Assembly: GCA_027038175.1 (NCBI GenBank)
Contig: JALVYB010000061.1
Span: 1-35,039 of the forward strand
Direction: 5' to 3'
Length of the DNA: 35,039 nucleotides
Source: Caldifarciminota bacterium
GTDB taxonomy: Bacteria; Hydrothermota; Hydrothermia; UBA1063; CAJXJZ01
Shown: in pieces, positions 30,750 to 35,039 of the stretch
How the letters are laid out: the number at the start of each line of letters is the position of its first letter
Position numbering within the stretch: the first letter of the stretch is position 1
Translations under genes and position numbers: made by a program
Notes under the pieces: model-generated
Databases searched by the model: none
Seen by the model: the letters and a program-made list of their open reading frames with translations, nothing else
Told to the model about the DNA's origin: nothing

Positions 30750-31655
30750 ATGGAGAAAATGCATCAGCATGACATAAGCGGTAAAAAACTCAGTATTGCA
30801 ATAATACTGAATCTCGTCATTACCCTTGCCCAGGTGATAGGAGGCACTATTGCATCCTCCCTGTCTCTCTTAAGTGATGCACTCCACAACTTCAGTGATG
30901 TAATGGCACTTATTATAAGCTGGTTTGCGCACAAGATATCCCACAAAGACGTGGAAATGCAAAAAACTTTTGGCTACAAAAGGGCTGAAATATTAGCCGC
31001 ACTTTTCAATGCCTCCGTGCTTGTGGGAGTCGGTATATTTTTGATTTATGAGGCTGCTAAAAGGCTTTATCACCCCGAACCCGTTGGCTCTCTCCTCGTT
31101 ATCATTCTGGGGCTTTTCGGAATAGTTGTAAACGGAGGCACTGTGTTTTTCCTCCATCAGGATGCAAGTAAAAATTTAAATATAAAAGCGGCTTATCTAC
31201 ATCTTCTTGGAGATGTCCTTACCTCAGTAGCTGTTACACTTGGTGGTATCCTGATGCTCCTCTGGAACATATACTATGTAGATGCCCTGATTTCAATAGC
31301 AATCGCCCTCTATCTAATTTACGCATCCAGCGGTGTCATAAGGGAATCAATAGATATCCTCATGGAATTTTCACCTTTAAACATAAATGTTGACCGAATA
31401 AACAAGCGGTTGTGCAATATCCCTGAAGTGGACAACATACATCATGTACACATATGGAGAGTGGGAGAACACGATATTTTCTTAGAGGCACACATTGATT
31501 TTAACGAAAATGTAACACTTGAAAAGGCAACAGAAATTATTGAAAATGTGGAAAAAATCTTGAAAGAAGAATTTGGTATAACCCATTCTACACTGCAACC
31601 TGAATTTAAAAGAACGGACAACAAATCCCTCATTAACAAGGAATGCGGGAGGTAA
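30750..31655 (+). CDS. Cation diffusion facilitator (zinc/cobalt/cadmium efflux)
   Basis: This 301-residue CDF transporter exchanges divalent metal ions, usually zinc, for protons across the inner membrane. It has six helices (about residues 14-205), the metal-site pairs HNFSD in helix 2 (in LLSDALHNFSDVMALI) and HLLGD in helix 5 (AYLHLLGDVLTSVAV), and a C-terminal cytoplasmic domain (HHVHIWRVGEHDIFLEAHID) that dimerises and binds metal. The N-terminus MEKMHQHD and HxxxD motifs put it near CzcD/ZitB. The ATG at 30750 has no Shine-Dalgarno sequence, so it may be leaderless or weakly translated. It lies three bases before the AhpD-like gene. Confidence 0.93.
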   Translation: MEKMHQHDISGKKLSIAIILNLVITLAQVIGGTIASSLSLLSDALHNFSDVMALIISWFAHKISHKDVEMQKTFGYKRAEILAALFNASVLVGVGIFLIYEAAKRLYHPEPVGSLLVIILGLFGIVVNGGTVFFLHQDASKNLNIKAAYLHLLGDVLTSVAVTLGGILMLLWNIYYVDALISIAIALYLIYASSGVIRESIDILMEFSPLNINVDRINKRLCNIPEVDNIHHVHIWRVGEHDIFLEAHIDFNENVTLEKATEIIENVEKILKEEFGITHSTLQPEFKRTDNKSLINKECGR

Positions 31656-31658
31656 CAG

Positions 31659-32012
31659 ATGAAATTACCAGAGGAGTTTAAAAAGGAAAGGGAGTATCTG
31701 AATGAACTTGTGAAAAAGTATTCTAACCTTGATATAAAAAGGTTCTATAATCTTGATGGTGCTGCTTATAGAGACGGTAAAATCCCTGTAAAATACAAAG
31801 AACTTCTTGGACTTGTGGCTTCAATGGTGTTAAGGTGTGACGATTGTATCAGATATCATTTGATTAGATGTTATGAAGAGGGCATAAGCGATGAAGAACT
31901 CACAGAGGCAATGGGCATTGCCCTGATTGTTGGCGGTTCAATTGTTATACCCCATCATAGAAAAGCAGTGGAATTCTGGGATGCACTCAAAAAGGAGGGT
32001 AAAAATGATTGA
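31659..32012 (+). CDS. Carboxymuconolactone decarboxylase/AhpD-like protein
   Basis: This 117-residue all-helical protein of the CMD/AhpD fold has the redox motif C-D-D-C followed by His (LRCDDCIRYHLIRCYEEGIS), then DEELTEAMGIALIVGGSIV. AhpD-type proteins use the CxxC pair for peroxidase or disulfide reductase activity. Single-domain members are widespread and mostly uncharacterised. GGGAGG precedes the ATG. It follows the CDF gene by three bases and overlaps the start of the GAF remnant, so the three formed an operon, possibly for metal or oxidative stress. Confidence 0.88.
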   Translation: MKLPEEFKKEREYLNELVKKYSNLDIKRFYNLDGAAYRDGKIPVKYKELLGLVASMVLRCDDCIRYHLIRCYEEGISDEELTEAMGIALIVGGSIVIPHHRKAVEFWDALKKEGKND

Positions 32013-32270
32013 CTGGAAAAGAATTGAAAATGACGTTCAGGATATACTTGAACAACCGGGTGATTTGGATACCAAACTTGAGAAGGTGTGCAGATATCTT
32101 AAAGAAAATGTAGAACATTATGACTGGGTGGGTTTTACTTTGTTGACCCGCGTAAAAAAGACGAAATTGTGGGAGAGCTTGACATAGATTCTCACAAAAA
32201 GGATGCTTTCACAGAAGAGGATAAATACCTGCTTGAAAATATTGCACGTATGGTGGGGGATTTGATGTAA
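32005..32270 (+). pseudogene. GAF-domain gene with internal deletion and frameshift
   Basis: From ATG 32005 (AGGAGGG upstream) the frame gives DWKRIENDVQDILEQ and ENVEHYDWVGF, the start of a GAF domain like that of free methionine-R-sulfoxide reductase (fRMsr) relatives. One base later the sense continues in the next frame (GFYFVDPRK, DEIVGELDIDSHKKD, FTEEDKYLLENIARMVGDLM) to TAA at 32268-32270. The central 70-80 residues, including the catalytic cysteine region, are missing between PRK and EIVGELDID. A missing T in the TTTT run near 32133 explains the frame change. It is therefore non-functional as a reductase. Confidence 0.8.
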
Positions 32271-32284
32271 TAACCCGGGTAACT

Positions 32285-33667
32285 TTACTTAATACCCAAT
32301 TTTTCAATCTTATACCTCAAAACCCTCTCGGATATTCCGAGTCTCTTTGCTGCACGGGATTTTACACCCCCCTCCACCTCAAGGGCTTTCAGTATTAACT
32401 CCCTTTCAAGATTTTCAATGGCTCTGTTAAGGTCAAGATTTTCCAGGTCAGAAAGCATAATTGCTTCTTTATCACTCTTAATATCCCTTAAATAATCAGG
32501 CAGGTCATCAATACCTATATACTCTCCCTCTGCAAAAACCACGCCTCTGTGCACTATATTCTCAAGTTCTCTGGTATTCCCTGGATAGGGGTATCTGAGT
32601 AATATGGAGAGAGCCTCACGGGAAAATCCCTTTATATCCTTTGACTCAACTTCCCTGTATTTCCTCGTAAAATACTCAAGCAGAGGCATTATATCTTCCC
32701 GTCTTTCACGGAGTGGAGGTATATGAATATGCACCACATTTATTCTGTAAAACAGGTCCTCCCTGAAACTGCCCTCTTTCACCATCTCCTTTATATCCCT
32801 GTTGGTTGCCGTTATAAGTCGGAAATCAATGCGTTTTTCCTTTGTATCACCCAGCGGTGTAATTATGCCTGACTCAAGAGCCTTAAGGAGTTTTACCTGC
32901 ACGTTAAGTGCGAGTTCGCCTATCTCGTCAAGAAAAAGAGTACCTTTATTTGCAAGTTCCAGAATACCCACCTTATCCTCAACCGCACCGGTAAAGGCAC
33001 CCTTTCTGTATCCGAAAAGCTCTGCCTCCACAAGTGTTTCCGGAATGGCAGCAACATTCACGTCCACAAAAGGACCATTATGTCGCAAAGAGTGAGAATG
33101 GATAAGCCTTGCAAGCAGGCTTTTTCCTGTTCCGCTTTCACCTGTGAGAAGGACAGGTGTCATAGAGGGGGCAATCTTGAGCGCCACCTTAAGTATTTCC
33201 TTCATCTTCTGCGACCGGTACACGACCTCAGGTAATTCTACTTCGTCAATATATCCCCTGTCTCTGGCTATTTCTCTTTCAAATACAAATTCTTTTATTA
33301 TATGCTCAAGTTTACCCTGAAGTTCCTTGAAATCAACTGGTTTTACAAGGTAATCCACGGCTCCGTTCTGCATGGCAGAAACTGCAATCTTAACGTCATT
33401 CATAGCAGTTATCATAATACATCTGACATCAGGATACCGGGAGACTATTGTTTTTAATAGTTCTATACCATCTGTATCGGGTAATTTTATATCGAGTAAC
33501 GCAATCTCTAAAGGAGTATCATTTAAAATATTCAATGCAGCATTACCTGAGGGAGCAGCAAATACCCTGTACCCTGCACCCTCGAGAAATTCCGCAAGAA
33601 GCCTTCTCTGGGTATCCTCGTCTTCAACCACGAGAATTTTTATTTCGTTCTTCTGTCCTTTACGCAT
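32285..33667 (-). CDS. NtrC-family sigma-54-dependent response regulator
   Basis: This 460-residue regulator has a receiver domain (residues 9-125, acidic pair D16/E17, phospho-acceptor D59 in LLDIKLPD, K109) and a sigma-54-activating AAA+ domain (about 150-390) with Walker A GESGTGKS (176-183) and the sigma-54 contact loop GAFTGA (223-228). A Fis-type helix-turn-helix lies at the end (SRAAKRLGISERVLRYKIEKLGI). It turns on sigma-54 promoters when phosphorylated by the kinase encoded just upstream, which overlaps it by 28 bases. No -24/-12 promoter (TGGCAC-N5-TTGCA type) was found in the window, so targets are unknown. The ATG at 33665-33667 has a nearby GGAG. Confidence 0.95.
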   Translation of the reverse strand: MRKGQKNEIKILVVEDEDTQRRLLAEFLEGAGYRVFAAPSGNAALNILNDTPLEIALLDIKLPDTDGIELLKTIVSRYPDVRCIMITAMNDVKIAVSAMQNGAVDYLVKPVDFKELQGKLEHIIKEFVFEREIARDRGYIDEVELPEVVYRSQKMKEILKVALKIAPSMTPVLLTGESGTGKSLLARLIHSHSLRHNGPFVDVNVAAIPETLVEAELFGYRKGAFTGAVEDKVGILELANKGTLFLDEIGELALNVQVKLLKALESGIITPLGDTKEKRIDFRLITATNRDIKEMVKEGSFREDLFYRINVVHIHIPPLRERREDIMPLLEYFTRKYREVESKDIKGFSREALSILLRYPYPGNTRELENIVHRGVVFAEGEYIGIDDLPDYLRDIKSDKEAIMLSDLENLDLNRAIENLERELILKALEVEGGVKSRAAKRLGISERVLRYKIEKLGIK

Positions 33668-34887
33668 AACTCCATTATCGTCCCGTCTTTTCCCGTGCTT
33701 ACTATTTTTACATCACCTCCAAGAGTTCTGGCTATTCTCCGGGCAGTCGCAAGTCCTATGCCCATACCGTAAGTTTTACTCGTATAAAAATGCTCAAAAA
33801 CTCGCTCTTTCTCCTCTTCTGACATACCAGGACCATTATCTTTGACTCTGAAGCACACCTTTTTCCCATCGCCTGACACTTCTACTTCAAGTTCCGGTGA
33901 ACCTACTCCCGCATCACGCATTGCTTCAATGGCATTTTTAATTATATTGCTCAATGCATGAACCAGGAGGGACTCGTCAGAGTAAAAATCCTTTATACCA
34001 ACCTTCTTTACAACCTTTACCGGATAATTTTTTATTCCTTTAAACGACTCAGATATAGCATTTTCGAGCAACTTCTCCACATCTATTTTACCCGTCCTGC
34101 TCTGTAAACTCCTCGCTATTGACCCGAACCTTTCAACAATCTCGTTCATCTTCCGGGCTTCAGACGTTATTACATCAATGTACTCATCTTTAAATCCCTT
34201 CAATTTAATGAGTTGAAGGGCCATATTCAACGAATTCAGGGGATTTTTCAGCTCATGTGCCATCTGGGCAGAAAGACCGGTAAGTTCTCTAAAATGTGTT
34301 GAACGTGCAACCTCTTCTTTGAGTTTAAGCTCCTCTGCAAGGATTCTCCTTTCCATCACAAAATAAAACCAGAATGCACCCATCATCAGTATCAGAACGA
34401 CTGTTGCGGTGAGAGCTATGTTTTTCCACGAGTTACGCCATATTCTCTCTATGTAGTAGAGGGAATAGCCGCCCACAAGATAATAGTTCTTTTTTACCCG
34501 GGCATGAAATTCGATGATGGGATAGTTTGGTGTGTTTATGTAAACATAAGCAAAAGACGTATCAAGTTTTGCCGGGTCAACGGGTAAAAACCCCTCATAC
34601 GCGGTATACCATACAATCAAACTATCTTCCTCAAGAAGAGCTATGTAGTCAAAATTCCCCGTATCCACAACATCAGCAAAAAGGTTATATATATTATCAG
34701 GATTAAGCGTATCCATTTCCCCCAGAACAGAAACAAGCAGGCTCCGTGTTATCATAACATCTTTTTCAGCAATCTCTCTGAGAATCCTTCTGTTATGAAC
34801 CGCGTTAAATACAAGAAATCCCACGTATAGTACAAACACGAAGATAAAAAGTAAAAATGCACCTAACTTTTGCCACTTACTCCTCAA
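33640..34887 (-). CDS. Membrane sensor histidine kinase
   Basis: This 415-residue histidine kinase has two membrane helices (about 8-30 and 157-178) bracketing a periplasmic sensor domain of about 125 residues. The HisKA domain has H211 in QMAHELKNPLNSL, and the ATPase domain has an N box (LSNIIKNAIEAM), G1 (KDNGPGMSEEE), F box (FEHFYTSKT) and G2 (GMGIGLATARRI). It is the partner of the downstream NtrC-type regulator, like AtoS/ZraS-type pairs. The signal sensed is unknown. The start codon appears to be TTG at 34885-34887, with AGGAGG and GAGGG upstream; no ATG fits. Its start overlaps the preceding frame. Confidence 0.92.
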   Translation of the reverse strand: MRSKWQKLGAFLLFIFVFVLYVGFLVFNAVHNRRILREIAEKDVMITRSLLVSVLGEMDTLNPDNIYNLFADVVDTGNFDYIALLEEDSLIVWYTAYEGFLPVDPAKLDTSFAYVYINTPNYPIIEFHARVKKNYYLVGGYSLYYIERIWRNSWKNIALTATVVLILMMGAFWFYFVMERRILAEELKLKEEVARSTHFRELTGLSAQMAHELKNPLNSLNMALQLIKLKGFKDEYIDVITSEARKMNEIVERFGSIARSLQSRTGKIDVEKLLENAISESFKGIKNYPVKVVKKVGIKDFYSDESLLVHALSNIIKNAIEAMRDAGVGSPELEVEVSGDGKKVCFRVKDNGPGMSEEEKERVFEHFYTSKTYGMGIGLATARRIARTLGGDVKIVSTGKDGTIMELCVKDRRTK

Positions 34888-35039
34888 TGTTTCCCTCTCT
34901 TCCTCCTTCCTCCCTGTTCCGAAGTTCCTTCCATTGGTCCACTCTCACCACCGTGGTGCATTTCTCCTCCGTCTTCCCATCCGTAATTACGCACCCTGTT
35001 TCTGTGCCACAATGGGAAGCCATTTTCTGTTCTAAGAAC
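34877..35039 (-). CDS. C-terminal end of an unidentified protein (cut by window edge)
   Basis: The last 53 codons of a minus-strand frame end at TAA 34877-34879, overlapping the kinase start. The visible part includes MASHCGTETGCVITDG and VVRVDQWKELRNREEGG, with three cysteines. Another frame, ending at TGA 34884-34886, is also open and would give a His/Gly-rich tail (EMHHGGESGPMEGTSEQGG). The first looks more like a normal protein, but the choice is uncertain from such a short segment. It would be co-transcribed with the two-component genes. Confidence 0.4.
   Translation of the reverse strand, partial: FLEQKMASHCGTETGCVITDGKTEEKCTTVVRVDQWKELRNREEGGREGNIEE

Noticed and set aside
30689-30750. 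Promoter for the CDF gene
   Set aside because: Only weak -10-like sequences (TAAATT near 30732) are present and no -35 box at a suitable distance, so no promoter is claimed.
32273-32280. Palindrome ACCCGGGT between the GAF remnant and the response regulator gene
   Set aside because: It is only eight bases, has no loop or T run, and does not form a terminator.
34884-35039. His/Gly-rich frame at the right edge (ending at TGA 34884)
   Set aside because: It is open and resembles a metal-binding tail, but its composition is less protein-like than the frame ending at 34877; kept only as an alternative.

Overview
The window looks like a piece of a moderately AT-rich bacterial chromosome, Gram-negative-like and probably anaerobic or microaerophilic. 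It has lipoprotein and signal peptides, a 1,573-residue secreted multi-domain protein with a FlgD/PorSS-like C-terminal tail, tandem DUF3857/transglutaminase proteins, an NtrC-type two-component pair, and strong Shine-Dalgarno and TTGACA/TATAAT signals. This mix recalls deep-branching FCB-related or WOR-3-like candidate phyla; that is an inference, because no rRNA or other phylogenetic marker is present. No tRNA, rRNA, CRISPR array or intact insertion sequence was seen.

Layout. 1-5844 (minus): the start of a biotin carboxylase, two paralogous small membrane proteins, two paralogous DUF3857/transglutaminase proteins (one without its catalytic cysteine) and a lipoprotein. 5908-8574 (minus): an MFS carrier that may be translated from a leaderless mRNA, and a slipin/NfeD pair. 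8692-13036 (plus): an overlapping run of cstA, a small helical protein, an ArsA/Get3-like ATPase, a secreted CE1-type esterase and a HAD phosphatase. 13029-13230: the hollowed-out remnant of a secreted protein and a terminator. 13367-18210: the giant secreted protein with a clear promoter and terminator. 18221-18913: a membrane protein and XRE regulator pair behind a promoter covered by three evenly spaced operator-like sites. 18923-24456 (plus): a consensus promoter and a six-gene operon (membrane protein, DUF364, XdhC-like, small NTPase, PLP enzyme, 8-oxoguanine deaminase), which suggests purine catabolism or maturation of a molybdenum hydroxylase.

24493-27952 (minus) is the most interesting part. 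It is a compact peptide natural-product cassette: a radical SAM/SPASM maturase, two 36-residue peptides too short for routine gene calling that share a C-x5-C-x-C core, and an ABC exporter. Its promoter has consensus -35 and -10 boxes separated by a 16-base spacer that contains nine consecutive C residues. This is the layout of a phase-variable promoter, in which gain or loss of one C changes the spacing and so the expression of the whole cassette.

28065-30632 (minus) holds a collapsed ABC exporter gene, a cytoplasmic protein of unknown function, and a secreted protein whose SH3-like tail is out of frame. 30750-32270 (plus): a CDF metal transporter, an AhpD-like protein and a deleted GAF gene. 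32285-35039 (minus): an NtrC-family regulator, its histidine kinase and the end of another gene. Three genes in the window keep both ends but have lost their middle, a recurring sign of gene decay.
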